From NCBI RefSeq assembly GCF_900104955.1, contig NZ_FNSI01000001.1, forward strand, positions 1,584,001 to 1,648,000: 64,000 bases of DNA, read 5' to 3'. A model generated the notes under the pieces. That model was not told where the DNA came from and did no database searches. It was given only the letters and a program-made list of their open reading frames with translations. This stretch comes from Beijerinckia sp. 28-YEA-48. GTDB taxonomy: Bacteria; Pseudomonadota; Alphaproteobacteria; Rhizobiales; Beijerinckiaceae. Positions 34,908 to 42,976 of the stretch are shown here, piece by piece. Each line of letters opens with the position of its first letter. Within the stretch, counting starts at the first letter, position 1. The position numbers were made by a program, and so were the translations under genes.

Positions 34908-35250
34908 GGACTTTCCGGAAAAGGGTGAGCCTGACTCAAACAGGCGTTCTGCCATGCGGTTAGCACGGACTCGCGGCGAAGGCGAGGCTCACGGCGGAAG
35001 GCGGCAAAATCGCCCCTGTCGGCGTTAAGCGCCACTTTCCAACAGGCTGCAGCGCTGACCGCGCACCTTTAAATACCTATATAATTCAAATCGATAAGAT
35101 AATTTCCAAATATCTAAGTTTAATAGATATCCAACGCTTCGAAGCGGTCCGCAAGCCATTAGCTTGACGCTGCACCACCAAGCTACGAGAACGAAAACAT
35201 AAAGCCCGCACCGTAATCGCGGACGAGCGGAGGAAAAAATCGACCAAACC
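34908..35250. other. Intergenic region with AT-rich core
   Basis: About 340 bases between the divergent TPR and MFS genes. The section 35070-35130 is rich in A and T, which fits a promoter region. A GGAGG box at 35229-35233 lies 17 nt before the annotated GTG of the MFS gene, further than usual. No RNA gene or repeat was seen. Confidence 0.4.
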
Positions 35251-36474
35251 GTGAAGACCACGCCCACACCGGCCGAGCCGGATGTGCCGTGGCGGGTTCA
35301 GCTTCCCATCTACCTGACAGGCTTCTTTTCCAACAGCCTGAACGATGTCGCCGGCATCATCTTGCCGCTGTGGCTGCATGGTCAGAACGCCTCGGCGGCG
35401 ACCGTCGGCCTGGTCATCGGCGCCCGGCATATCCTGCCCTTCTTCTTCGCCATCCATGGTGGCGCCTTGATGGACCGTTTCGGCGCCCGGCGTTTGATGG
35501 TCTGGTGCTGCCTGTTAAGTATTTTCGCCATTCCGCTGTTTCCGATCGTCGTTTGGCTGCCAGGCGTCTTCCTCTTGCAGATGCTCAACGGCTATGGCTC
35601 AGCCATTGGTTGGCTTGGCGCCCAGACCCTGTTTGGGCAGAACATGCGCGGCAGTCACAAACTGGCCGGGCGCTTCGCTTTCATCCTGCGCATGGGCAGC
35701 TTCATCGGACCGCCGATCGCCGGCCTCGCCTGGGATCATATCGGCGTCGCCGGCGGCTTCGCCGTTTTGACCTTTTGGGCGCTCGGCACCCTCGTCTCCG
35801 CCCACTTCGCCCCCGCGGCGCCCGAGCGCGGCAGCGGCGCCATGGCCCACAGCTTTCGCTTCGCCGATTTCATGCCGCGCGTTGCCGACTATTCCGCCGC
35901 GCTGCGCATGGCCGCGCTGCCGGGCATGACCATTGTGCTGATGATTACGGTCATCCGTATCGGCGCCAGCAGCGTGCAGGATTCCTTCTATCCGCTTTAT
36001 CTGTCGACGATCGGCTTTTCGGCGACGCAAATCGGTGTTCTCGTCACCGTCTCCTCGGCGGTTGCCGCCGTCGGCGCACTGTTGGTGGGCCCGGTCGTGC
36101 GGGTGGTTCCGCCGATCTGGACCCTGATCCTGTCCACGGCGGTTTCCGTGATTTTCGTCGCGGCCACGCCACTTTTGACCGCCTATCCGGCCTTGGCGAC
36201 GACGGCGGCTTTGCGCGGCCTGGGCATGGGCCTTAGCCAGCCGCTGATGCTGTCGATGCTGATCGAGGCGTCGGGGCGGAAATCCCAGGGCATCGGCGCG
36301 GCACTACGCACAACGGCCAATCGCGCCGCCGCCGCCATCACCCCGACGAGCATGGGCATTGTCGCCTCGGTGGGCACGCTCGCCGCCAGTTTTTTCCTGG
36401 TCGGCGGCGTCATGCTGACCGGCCTGGCGGTGATCAGCATTTATGTCCGCCGCCGGCCTCATCTCACCTATTAG
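35251..36474 (+). CDS. MFS-type membrane transporter
   Basis: A 407-residue carrier of the major facilitator superfamily with about 12 predicted membrane helices. GARHILPFFFAIHGGALMDRFGARRLMVW contains the loop 2-3 MFS motif (G-x-x-x-D-R-x-G-x-R-R). Other helices are rich in Gly and Ala. The start is a GTG far from its SD box; an in-frame ATC at 35239 has ideal spacing to GGAGG (see findings). The gene stands alone with no catabolic partner, so the substrate is not predicted; sugar, drug or organic acid export are all possible. Confidence 0.88.
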   Translation: MKTTPTPAEPDVPWRVQLPIYLTGFFSNSLNDVAGIILPLWLHGQNASAATVGLVIGARHILPFFFAIHGGALMDRFGARRLMVWCCLLSIFAIPLFPIVVWLPGVFLLQMLNGYGSAIGWLGAQTLFGQNMRGSHKLAGRFAFILRMGSFIGPPIAGLAWDHIGVAGGFAVLTFWALGTLVSAHFAPAAPERGSGAMAHSFRFADFMPRVADYSAALRMAALPGMTIVLMITVIRIGASSVQDSFYPLYLSTIGFSATQIGVLVTVSSAVAAVGALLVGPVVRVVPPIWTLILSTAVSVIFVAATPLLTAYPALATTAALRGLGMGLSQPLMLSMLIEASGRKSQGIGAALRTTANRAAAAITPTSMGIVASVGTLAASFFLVGGVMLTGLAVISIYVRRRPHLTY

Positions 36475-36598
36475 AACTGTGATCAGTGCCTTCCGGCAAG
36501 GTTAGAACGTCCTGCAAAAATCGCGACTTGATGCTATATATGATGAAACCTCGACAGGATCGCCGGTCGCTTGTTCAACCGGTTTTGGAGTGAATGCC

Positions 36599-37576
36599 AT
36601 GCCGTCGCAGCCCGAGTGGAAACTTCCCTCCAGCCTGCAGCCCAAAGCGCACGACTACACCTTCGATCTGGACGACGCCCTGTCGTCTGTCGTGGCGTTG
36701 ACTGCGCGCGTTCCAGAGGAAGCCTTTACGGCCGAGACGCTGGGCACAGAGCGCGGCGGCAATGCGGTGCTGATCAACGATCGCGGCCTGTTTTTGACCA
36801 TTGGCTATCTGATCACCGAGGCCGAGGAAGTGTGGCTGCGCTCCAATGACGGGCGCACCTTCGCTGGCACGGTCATCGGTTACGATCAGGAAAGCGGTTT
36901 CGGCCTGGTCCAGGCCCTGGCCCGGCTCGACCTGCCGCATCTGCCGCTGGGCAGTTCGGCCGCGGCGCGCGCCGGCGATGCGGTGATTGTCGCTGGCGCC
37001 GGCGGTCGTGAGCATTCGGTCGCCGCGCGCATCGTCGCCAAGCAGGAATTCGCCGGCTATTGGGAATATGTCCTCGACGAAGCGATCTACACCGCCCCCG
37101 CTCATCCCAACTGGGGTGGTACGGCGCTGATCAGCGAGAACGGCGATCTGCTCGGCGTTGGCTCCCTGCATCTCGAACAGGGCGGCGACAAGGGCGAGCG
37201 CGGCCATCTCAACATGATCGTGCCGATCGATCTGTTGAAACCCATTCTCGACGATCTCGTCCGGCTCGGCCGCCGCAGCATGCCGCCCCGGCCGTGGCTT
37301 GGCATCTATGCCGCCGAGATCGAGGACAAGGTCGTGGTGGTCGGCCGCAGCCAGCGCGGCCCGGCGCGGCGGGCGGAATTGAAGAACGGCGACATCGTTC
37401 TGGCTATCGGCGGCAAGCCGATCAGTTCACTGGCCCAGCTCTACCGCACCATCCACGCCCAGGGGAATGCCGGCTGCGACATTCCCATGACCCTGCATCG
37501 GGATGGCGTGACCTTCGACGTCAGCGTGCGCTCGGGCGACCGGGCGCAAATGTTCCGGGCACCGAAGCTGCATTAG
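36599..37576 (+). CDS. HtrA-fold PDZ protein with all three catalytic positions replaced (pseudoprotease)
   Basis: A 325-residue protein with the trypsin-like plus PDZ layout of HtrA/DegP but without a signal peptide. By alignment by eye to HtrA motifs, the histidine of T-N-H-H-V is tyrosine 70 (TIGYLI), the aspartate of T-D-x-A is glycine 100 (SGFGLV), and the serine of G-N-S-G-G is tryptophan 172 (NWGG). The PDZ domain begins near PRPWLGIYAAEIE. Proteolysis is therefore very unlikely, and a binding or scaffolding role is inferred. ATG 36599 with GGAG 8 nt upstream is preferred over GTG 36590. The GNAT gene follows by 14 nt. Confidence 0.88.
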   Translation: MPSQPEWKLPSSLQPKAHDYTFDLDDALSSVVALTARVPEEAFTAETLGTERGGNAVLINDRGLFLTIGYLITEAEEVWLRSNDGRTFAGTVIGYDQESGFGLVQALARLDLPHLPLGSSAAARAGDAVIVAGAGGREHSVAARIVAKQEFAGYWEYVLDEAIYTAPAHPNWGGTALISENGDLLGVGSLHLEQGGDKGERGHLNMIVPIDLLKPILDDLVRLGRRSMPPRPWLGIYAAEIEDKVVVVGRSQRGPARRAELKNGDIVLAIGGKPISSLAQLYRTIHAQGNAGCDIPMTLHRDGVTFDVSVRSGDRAQMFRAPKLH

Positions 37577-37590
37577 GGATCAGGACCCCA

Positions 37591-38037
37591 TTGATCAGGA
37601 AAGCGGTCGAAGACGACGAAGCAGCCATTCGCGCCTGTGCCGAAAACGCTTATTCCCCCTATGTCGCAGCGATAGGTCGCAAACCAGCTCCGATGGTTGC
37701 TGATTTTGCGTCACAGATCGCCGCTGGTCAGGTCTATGTGGCGATGAATGAAGCCGATCATCTGCAAGGCTTCATCGTATTCTCTGCGCGAGAATATTTT
37801 ATGTTTCTCGAGAACATCGCGGTGCAGCCTGCCGCGACGGGTCGAGGGATTGGCAAATCGCTGGTCCGGTTCTGCGAGGACGAAGCCCGGCGTGCGGGTC
37901 TAAACGCCGTGCATCTCTACACGAACGAAAAGATGACGGATAATCTCTCGATCTATCCTCGCCTTGGATACGTAGAGGTTGAGCGCCGCACGGAAGATGG
38001 CTTCAACCGCGTTTTCTTCGAGAAACATTTGAGCTGA
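37591..38037 (+). CDS. GNAT-family N-acetyltransferase
   Basis: A 148-residue GCN5-related acetyltransferase. The start is a TTG with AGGA six nt before it; no ATG precedes the conserved N-terminus IRKAVEDDEAAIRA. The acetyl-CoA loop is VQPAATGRGIGKSLVRF (R/Q-x-x-G-x-G/A) at about residues 78-94, and the C-terminal IYPRLGYVEVERR is motif B. It sits 14 nt after the HtrA-like gene on the same strand. The amine substrate is unknown; small-molecule or protein N-termini are possible. Confidence 0.9.
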   Translation: MIRKAVEDDEAAIRACAENAYSPYVAAIGRKPAPMVADFASQIAAGQVYVAMNEADHLQGFIVFSAREYFMFLENIAVQPAATGRGIGKSLVRFCEDEARRAGLNAVHLYTNEKMTDNLSIYPRLGYVEVERRTEDGFNRVFFEKHLS

Positions 38038-38092
38038 TAATGCCGAGAGCAGCCCGGCTTCTGGCTTCGTCCAGGCTGCAGTTGGTTTGAGA

Positions 38093-38848
38093 CTAGGCCA
38101 AGCCTGCTGCGATCTTGCGCAGCTCGTCTGGCGTATGCTCGCCGGCAAGCGGCGTTCCGGGCACGAGATATTTTCCCTTCGCCAAGCCGCCGACGAGAAC
38201 AGCTTCAAAGCCGATGTCCTTAATCAGACTGCTCGCCAGCGCGATCGCTTTCGCGTCGTCGCCAGCGATCGGTATTCCCAGTGACTCACCGCTACGGTGG
38301 GCCGCCTTAGGGAGCGCTGCATAGTTGATGGCATTGAAGGCGCGTACGATGCGCGCGCCCGGCAAGATTTTAGCTGCTGCCAGGCCCGCGCCGCCTTCAT
38401 CGTTGACCTGTTTCACCAAGTCAGCGCCATCACGACCGGCGATGGGGTTCGATATATCCAGGACCAGTTGCTTGGTCGCCAGGCCACTGCCGAAATCCTT
38501 GCCGATCTGCGCCATCGCTGTGTAGGGCACGGCAATCAGAACGACATCGCCAAAGGCAACGGCCTGCGCAGTGGTGCCGGCCTGGGTGTTTGGGCCGGCA
38601 GCCGTGACCAGGTCTTTCAGCGCGTCTGGATCAAGAGCCGAGAACATGACTTCGAACCCCGCCTTGGCGAACAAGGTTCCGAGCGTGCCGCCTTGTCGGC
38701 CGGCGCCGATGGTCGCGATTTTGGGCTTGGGATTGCCGATCACTTGCGCAAAAGCCGGCGACGCCGCGAGCGCCAACGCACCTGTCGCTAAGCCAAGAAA
38801 ATCACGACGATCGATAGAAAAAAACGGTGGCCTCATCATGGTTGACAT
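38093..38848 (-). CDS. Tat-exported NADP-binding F420 oxidoreductase-like protein
   Basis: A 251-residue protein of the NADPH-dependent F420 reductase-like Rossmann group with a twin-arginine signal (DRRDFLGLATGALALAASPAFAQ). The mature part starts K-I-A-T-I-G-A-G-R-Q-G-G-T-L-G (Rossmann loop), then VLIAVPYTAMAQIGKDFG, LVLDISNPIAGRDG and GARIVRAFNAINYAAL, all typical of the F420/ferric-reductase-like family. Export of an NADP-binding enzyme is unusual, since NADPH is not expected in the periplasm, and suggests a prebound cofactor or a different ligand. It is convergent with the GNAT gene (55 nt spacer). Confidence 0.88.
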   Translation of the reverse strand: MSTMMRPPFFSIDRRDFLGLATGALALAASPAFAQVIGNPKPKIATIGAGRQGGTLGTLFAKAGFEVMFSALDPDALKDLVTAAGPNTQAGTTAQAVAFGDVVLIAVPYTAMAQIGKDFGSGLATKQLVLDISNPIAGRDGADLVKQVNDEGGAGLAAAKILPGARIVRAFNAINYAALPKAAHRSGESLGIPIAGDDAKAIALASSLIKDIGFEAVLVGGLAKGKYLVPGTPLAGEHTPDELRKIAAGLA

Positions 38849-39084
38849 CCGTGTAGGCCCAGCGCCGCCACGACCCTAGTCGGGGCGCAGGCGGTGGCAC
38901 AAATCACGATTCCGACAGCAGACGCAGACCGCGATCATAGCGATTTAATACACTATAAAGATTGAATATTTTTCCGATCGCCAAGATGGAGGCCGGCCAT
39001 GTGCGCCAACGCACGGCAACCCAACGCAGCCACGGGCATAAGAGCCTCACGAAGGCCGAGGCAATCGGCCGACAGGAGAGGCTC

Positions 39085-39396
39085 ATGTCCCGCAATCGCA
39101 TCAATATCGAAGGTGAAGACCGCGGATATGCCAATGTCCGGTTTGGCCGCACTCTGGCGATCGCTCTTTCGACGCTCGTCATCGGTGGCGCCTTGGTTCT
39201 GGCGCAAGGCAATGGCGTCAAGGCGGCCAATGGGGCGACCGTGCAAGTCGCCGTCGTGAAAGTCGCCGTGGCCGAGACTGTCGCGCTTGCCCCAACGACA
39301 CCGCAGGCGGCCGTCACACAGGTTCAGCCCCGCAAGGCCGTCCGGGTCATTCCGCTCTACAATATCCCGGCGGATCAGGCTGCGGCGCAGCGCTAA
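39085..39396 (+). CDS. Small membrane-anchored or exported protein of unknown function
   Basis: A 103-residue protein. AGGAGAG precedes the ATG at 39085. A hydrophilic start is followed by one hydrophobic segment (TLAIALSTLVIGGALVLAQG), so it is either a signal anchor or a long signal peptide. The rest is Ala, Val and Thr-rich with V-Q-V-A-V-V-K-V-A-V repeats and ends PLYNIPADQAAAQR. No domain was recognised. The half-site CTCACGA found in the upstream leader resembles one arm of the palindrome at 30 kb, but the other arm is missing, so no link is claimed. Confidence 0.75.
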   Translation: MSRNRINIEGEDRGYANVRFGRTLAIALSTLVIGGALVLAQGNGVKAANGATVQVAVVKVAVAETVALAPTTPQAAVTQVQPRKAVRVIPLYNIPADQAAAQR

Positions 39397-39476
39397 TTGC
39401 GAGACCGGACATCTCAAAATTTGGCGCATCCGTTGCCAACACGGTGCGCCGCCTAAAGCTATTTACCGCTGATCAC

Positions 39477-39734
39477 TCATTTGGTCAGACGTTTGCGGTT
39501 GGCGCGAACCGTGCGCCGAACCTTACGTACCATCGCATCGGTTGAACCGCCCAAGGCCATATGAGTGGCCGCTTCCGCGAACGCGAAACCCTTTTCACTC
39601 ACCATGCGGTTGGCTTCGTGCATCGCCGCAGGGCCGCCGAGAGCCAGCTTCGCCATGCGCAGACCAATCACCTGCTGCGATTCCAGGACCAGCATCGCCG
39701 TATCAAAGCTCAATTTTGCAAAAGCATTGATCAT
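39477..39734 (-). CDS. Small helical hypothetical protein
   Basis: An 85-residue protein, probably all-helical, with no recognised domain. It reads LSFDTAMLVLESQQVIGLRMAKLALGG then MVSEKGFAFAEAATHMALGG and ends with a basic tail (RTVRANRKRLTK). The spacing of hydrophobic residues and the basic end suggest a small phasin-like or membrane-associated protein, but this is weak inference. It has no close partner and is flanked by an intergenic stretch on both sides. Confidence 0.65.
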   Translation of the reverse strand: MINAFAKLSFDTAMLVLESQQVIGLRMAKLALGGPAAMHEANRMVSEKGFAFAEAATHMALGGSTDAMVRKVRRTVRANRKRLTK

Positions 39735-39877
39735 TGAAAACAGACCATTTCATTCATTTGGCCGGCGGCAAAAACCGTCGGCCAGGGGTATCTCCCCTAC
39801 GGATATAGGCCAAAACACAGCCGTAACAATAACAATTGACAAGTTTCTGTACCACAATGCGGTACTTCCACCGCTCA

Positions 39878-40522
39878 TCACCCAGACGTGAGGCTGGAAT
39901 GGAGGACCGGGCGGTAGCCAGCAACCATCGCGCGTACCGTAGAGGGCGGCGTCAACATAAACGGGCGGGACAGTTCCGTCTCACTGCGCCGATAGCCCCT
40001 AGGCGACCAGACCCACGGACGGCCGCCCACCACCGCATAATCGACGTCCCCGTCCCGCACCATGACACCATCGGGCAGCGCGGCGATGGCGGCGGGTAAA
40101 ACATGCAGGCGCTTGCTTTTACGCTTGTGCTTACCCCTGCCCTCGCCTTCGAGCCGTTCGCCGTGGAGAACCCCGTCCATCACCGCGACCTTCGGCAAGG
40201 CGACGCCGTTCCCCTCAGCCCAGGCCGCCTGAAAGCGCTTGGCATCCTCGCGGCGGCAGAAGAAGCACGGCCGGTGGCCAGCGGCCAGCGCCGTCGCTTC
40301 GTCGAGAAAGAACAGTTCGGTCCAACTGCGCTGCGCCATCACGGCGCGGCGACGGCCCCGGAATTCGCAGACGCAGACGATCCAGGCGTGTGTTGTCCAA
40401 CGACGCTTCAGCAAAGTGCGCGTCGCCGGGTCGTGAATGATGCCGCGATTGCCTGTGAACGTGCCGCGTTCGGGAATAGCGACAATCTCGCCATCCGGCA
40501 GCACGCGGTTCTGCAGAGGCAT
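39878..40522 (-). CDS. Conserved hypothetical protein with an Ada-like Cys motif
   Basis: A 214-residue protein of unknown function. A segment FFLDEATALAAGHRPCFFCRR resembles the metal-binding tail of Ada N-terminal domains (FF-x4-A-x3-A-G-F-R-P-C-x-x-C-R). A C-V-C pair lies about 35 residues earlier. A basic stretch with KHKRKSKR near the middle suggests nucleic-acid contact. Its start overlaps the stop of the upstream DUF72 gene by 1 nt (TGATG), so both are likely in one operon. Homology to Ada is not established; the resemblance is local. Confidence 0.75.
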   Translation of the reverse strand: MPLQNRVLPDGEIVAIPERGTFTGNRGIIHDPATRTLLKRRWTTHAWIVCVCEFRGRRRAVMAQRSWTELFFLDEATALAAGHRPCFFCRREDAKRFQAAWAEGNGVALPKVAVMDGVLHGERLEGEGRGKHKRKSKRLHVLPAAIAALPDGVMVRDGDVDYAVVGGRPWVWSPRGYRRSETELSRPFMLTPPSTVRAMVAGYRPVLHSSLTSG

Positions 40523-41331
40523 CAGCCCAGCTTTTCGATCAGAGCCTGCGCCGCGGCGGGATTGCGCTCCTTGTAGCCGCCGATGATGTAAATGAACACA
40601 TCGGTCGGTGGCGTTTTCGTTTTCGGCAGCGGCGCGATAGCAGTCATGCCCTTGGGAATATCGCCAGCGGCCCAGGCACGTGCCGCCTCAGCCCATTTGT
40701 CGATGGTGGCGGTGGTAAAGCCACCCTTCACGTTGTCATCGGTGATGGTGATGCGCGCATAAACGAAATCGGCCGTGCGGTCGGCGATTTGCAAATAGGA
40801 ATTACCGGCGGCGCAAACGATGGCAACGCCATGCCGGCGCGCCAGTTCGATAAACTCCGGCGTCGAAAAGCTGTCGTTGCGCACTTCGATGACATGACGC
40901 AGCGGCTGGCCTTCAATCTCCTTCGGCAGCAGCGCCAGGAAAGCGCCCATGTCGGCAGGATCGAACTTCTTCGATGGATGGAACTGCCAGTTCACGGGCC
41001 CAAGCCGATCCTTGAGTTCGGCGATGCCGCTGCCAAGGAAGCGCCCGACGGACTCACCCGCCTCCGCCAGCACGCGCCGGTTCGTCGAAAAGCGCGTGCC
41101 CTTCATCGAAAAGATGAAACCGTCCGGCGTCTCATTGTGCCATTTGATGAAACTGTCGCGCTTCTGCGCGCCGTAATAGGTGCCGTTGATCTCGATCGAG
41201 GTCATATGCCGGCTGGCGTATTCGAGTTCACGCTTTTGCGTCAGTCCGTCCGGATAAAAGGTTCCGCGCCAGGGCTCATAGGTCCAGCCGCCGACCCCGA
41301 TTCTGATATTGGCTTTGGCCGCTTTCGCCAT
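40522..41331 (-). CDS. DUF72 family protein
   Basis: A 269-residue protein of the DUF72 (YecE-like) family, a TIM-barrel-type group of unknown activity. The N-terminal IRIGVGGWTYEPWRGTFYPDGL is the family hallmark, followed by SIEINGTYYG and PVNWQFHPSKKFD, and the C-terminal part has DFVYARITI near the position of the family's FVY-x-R. ATG 41331 is supported by that hallmark; the longer upstream frame is unrelated. Its stop overlaps the next start (TGATG). Role unknown. Confidence 0.9.
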   Translation of the reverse strand: MAKAAKANIRIGVGGWTYEPWRGTFYPDGLTQKRELEYASRHMTSIEINGTYYGAQKRDSFIKWHNETPDGFIFSMKGTRFSTNRRVLAEAGESVGRFLGSGIAELKDRLGPVNWQFHPSKKFDPADMGAFLALLPKEIEGQPLRHVIEVRNDSFSTPEFIELARRHGVAIVCAAGNSYLQIADRTADFVYARITITDDNVKGGFTTATIDKWAEAARAWAAGDIPKGMTAIAPLPKTKTPPTDVFIYIIGGYKERNPAAAQALIEKLG

Positions 41332-41345
41332 CACGCTCTCCAAAT

Positions 41346-41714
41346 TTACATCAACAGCAGCAGACCACCGATCACCGCCGCATTGCCGAATAGATTGCTC
41401 ACATGAAAGTGCCGCCGCAGCGGGTCCTCGACCAGCCAGAAACGGTGGAAAATGGCCGAAGCCGCGAGGGTGAAGACGATCAGCAACACGGCGGCGATCG
41501 GCGCCCTCCAATTCAGCGCCAGCATGATGCCGGCGACGATTTGCACCGCGAAGCCGATCCACAACGTCACCCAGGGAAAAGGAATGCCGGCAGCGATCAT
41601 CCGGTCCACATGCTGCTGCTGTTTCCACCCCGCATTCATGATGCCCGTGCCGATGAACAGAAGGGCGATCAGCAGTTGTCCCACGATCTGCAGCACGGTT
41701 TTATCAGCATACAT
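41346..41714 (-). CDS. DoxX-family membrane protein
   Basis: A 122-residue DoxX-type membrane protein with four hydrophobic helices. The first, QIVGQLLIALLFIGTGIMNAG, includes the family G-x-x-x-x-x-x-G-x-G pattern, and helices at WVTLWIGFAVQIVAGIMLALNW and TLAASAIFHRFWLVED carry the F-H-x-F/W pair common in DoxX proteins. It is the middle gene of the minus-strand set from ArsC-like to DUF72, 14 nt upstream of the DUF72 gene. Function is unknown; redox-linked roles have been proposed for DoxX homologues. Confidence 0.9.
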   Translation of the reverse strand: MYADKTVLQIVGQLLIALLFIGTGIMNAGWKQQQHVDRMIAAGIPFPWVTLWIGFAVQIVAGIMLALNWRAPIAAVLLIVFTLAASAIFHRFWLVEDPLRRHFHVSNLFGNAAVIGGLLLLM

Positions 41715-41741
41715 GATGGCGCTCTTGGTTGGGGCACGAAC

Positions 41742-42326
41742 CTAGCGGAGATTAGGCAATGCCGCCAGCAAGGCGCAGCCACGCGGCGACAACCGATAGC
41801 CGACCCGCAGGCTTTCGGTGAGGCCGAGATCTTTCAGCTTGCGAACCCGCCGCTTGAACAGTGCCTTGTCCATGCCCAACGCATCAGCCAACTCGCCGGC
41901 GGCGACATCGTTGCGGCGATCGATCAGCCGCAGAGTGTTGAGCGACCACGGCCCGTCCGGCGTCCGGTCGAAGCGGCTTAAACAGTCGCGCAAGGCGGAG
42001 ATTTCCTCGGCTTTGAGCGTCGCTTGCGCCCGCAAGGCCACACGGTCATCAGCGCCAAGCCACTCAAAGACGATTTTATAAAGCTGCCCCTCTCGCTGTT
42101 TCGCCAGATCGGCGAGCAAATCCGTGCGATTGGCAAATCCGGCCCGTTTCGCGTCCTGCCCGGTCGTCGCATCGAGATCGACAGGTTCAACCTGACGGAT
42201 TGCCAGCACCCCGATCGCCGTCCTCAGGGTTCCACCAGGTTTAACGGTCGGCTTGCGCCAGCGCCGGAACGCCAGCGTCACCTGCCCCTGCCGGATCGCA
42301 TCGAGAACGGCGGACCTGAACAGCAT
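41742..42326 (-). CDS. ASCH-domain plus winged-helix protein
   Basis: A 194-residue protein with two parts. Residues 1-90 read like an ASCH domain (AVLDAIRQGQVTLAFRRWRKPTVKPGGTL...), a PUA-related RNA-binding or amidohydrolase-related fold. Residues about 100-194 look like a winged helix-turn-helix (VAAGELADALGMDKALFKRRVRKLKDLGLTESLRVGYRLSPRG). The combination suggests an RNA- or DNA-linked regulator. It is 10 nt downstream of the ArsC-like gene on the same strand. No family name could be assigned to the full length. Confidence 0.8.
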   Translation of the reverse strand: MLFRSAVLDAIRQGQVTLAFRRWRKPTVKPGGTLRTAIGVLAIRQVEPVDLDATTGQDAKRAGFANRTDLLADLAKQREGQLYKIVFEWLGADDRVALRAQATLKAEEISALRDCLSRFDRTPDGPWSLNTLRLIDRRNDVAAGELADALGMDKALFKRRVRKLKDLGLTESLRVGYRLSPRGCALLAALPNLR

Positions 42327-42336
42327 GAAGCGCGGC

Positions 42337-42696
42337 TTATGAGAACAATTTGCCGTAAATATCTGGCTTGAAGCCGACCGTCAGCTTCCCGTCGACATCA
42401 AGCACCGGCCGTTTGATCATCGACGGCTGCGCCAGCATCAGCGCGATGGCTTTCTTCTCGTTGAGCCCTTCCCTGTCCTTCTCGGGCAGTTTGCGGAAGG
42501 TAGTGCCGGCGCGATTGAGCAGAGTCTCCCAGCCGACAACGCCGGCCCATTTCTCCAGCGAGGCTTTGTCGATCTCTGACGCCTTATAATCGTGAAACTG
42601 ATAGGCAACGCCGTGTTCATCGAGCCAGGTGCGCGCCTTCTTCATCGTGTCGCAGTTCTTGATGCCGTAGATCGTAATCGCCTTCGTCTTGCCCAT
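42337..42696 (-). CDS. ArsC/Spx-family reductase (YffB-like)
   Basis: A 119-residue thioredoxin-fold protein of the ArsC/Spx family, YffB-like branch. The N-terminus has TIYGIKNCDTMKKARTWLDEHG with a single active-site cysteine (C-x-x-x family type), and the C-terminal IKRPVLDVDGKLTVGF is the R-P-x-x-x region that binds the substrate oxyanion in arsenate reductases. In YffB-type proteins the second catalytic cysteine is absent and arsenate reduction is not shown. It is the first gene of a five-gene minus-strand set. Confidence 0.92.
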   Translation of the reverse strand: MGKTKAITIYGIKNCDTMKKARTWLDEHGVAYQFHDYKASEIDKASLEKWAGVVGWETLLNRAGTTFRKLPEKDREGLNEKKAIALMLAQPSMIKRPVLDVDGKLTVGFKPDIYGKLFS

Positions 42697-42976
42697 CGTC
42701 CTCTCCTGTTGATTCTGACTATGACGTCATGAACGGAGTGTCGGCAAGGTTTGACAGCGGGTTTGCAGCCAGCAATGCAGCGGCGAATCCGTTGTTATCC
42801 ATGCGACGCGCAGGCGCAGTCACATTTCGCCACACCCATTAGATCTCGCTGAAAACAATTGTAATTTTGACCATTGTCGTAAGACGTGCAACAATGTCGC
42901 AATATCGCCGCGCTCTGTGACGTGGTTAGCGTCGCAGCAGTCCCGGCGAACACGTTGGGAAAGACGCGAGCGACAC

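Noticed and set aside
36541..36598. tRNA-like GTTCAA segment before the HtrA-like gene
   Set aside because: The match is a single arm only and no cloverleaf can be drawn.
39001..39060. Fourth copy of the palindrome before the gene at 39085
   Set aside because: Only one arm (CTCACGA) is present; the second arm is missing, so it is likely chance.
42841..42976. FNR or similar oxygen-regulator box before the cyd operon
   Set aside because: TTGACCATTGTCGTAA-like sequence is present but lacks the required symmetry, so no site is called.
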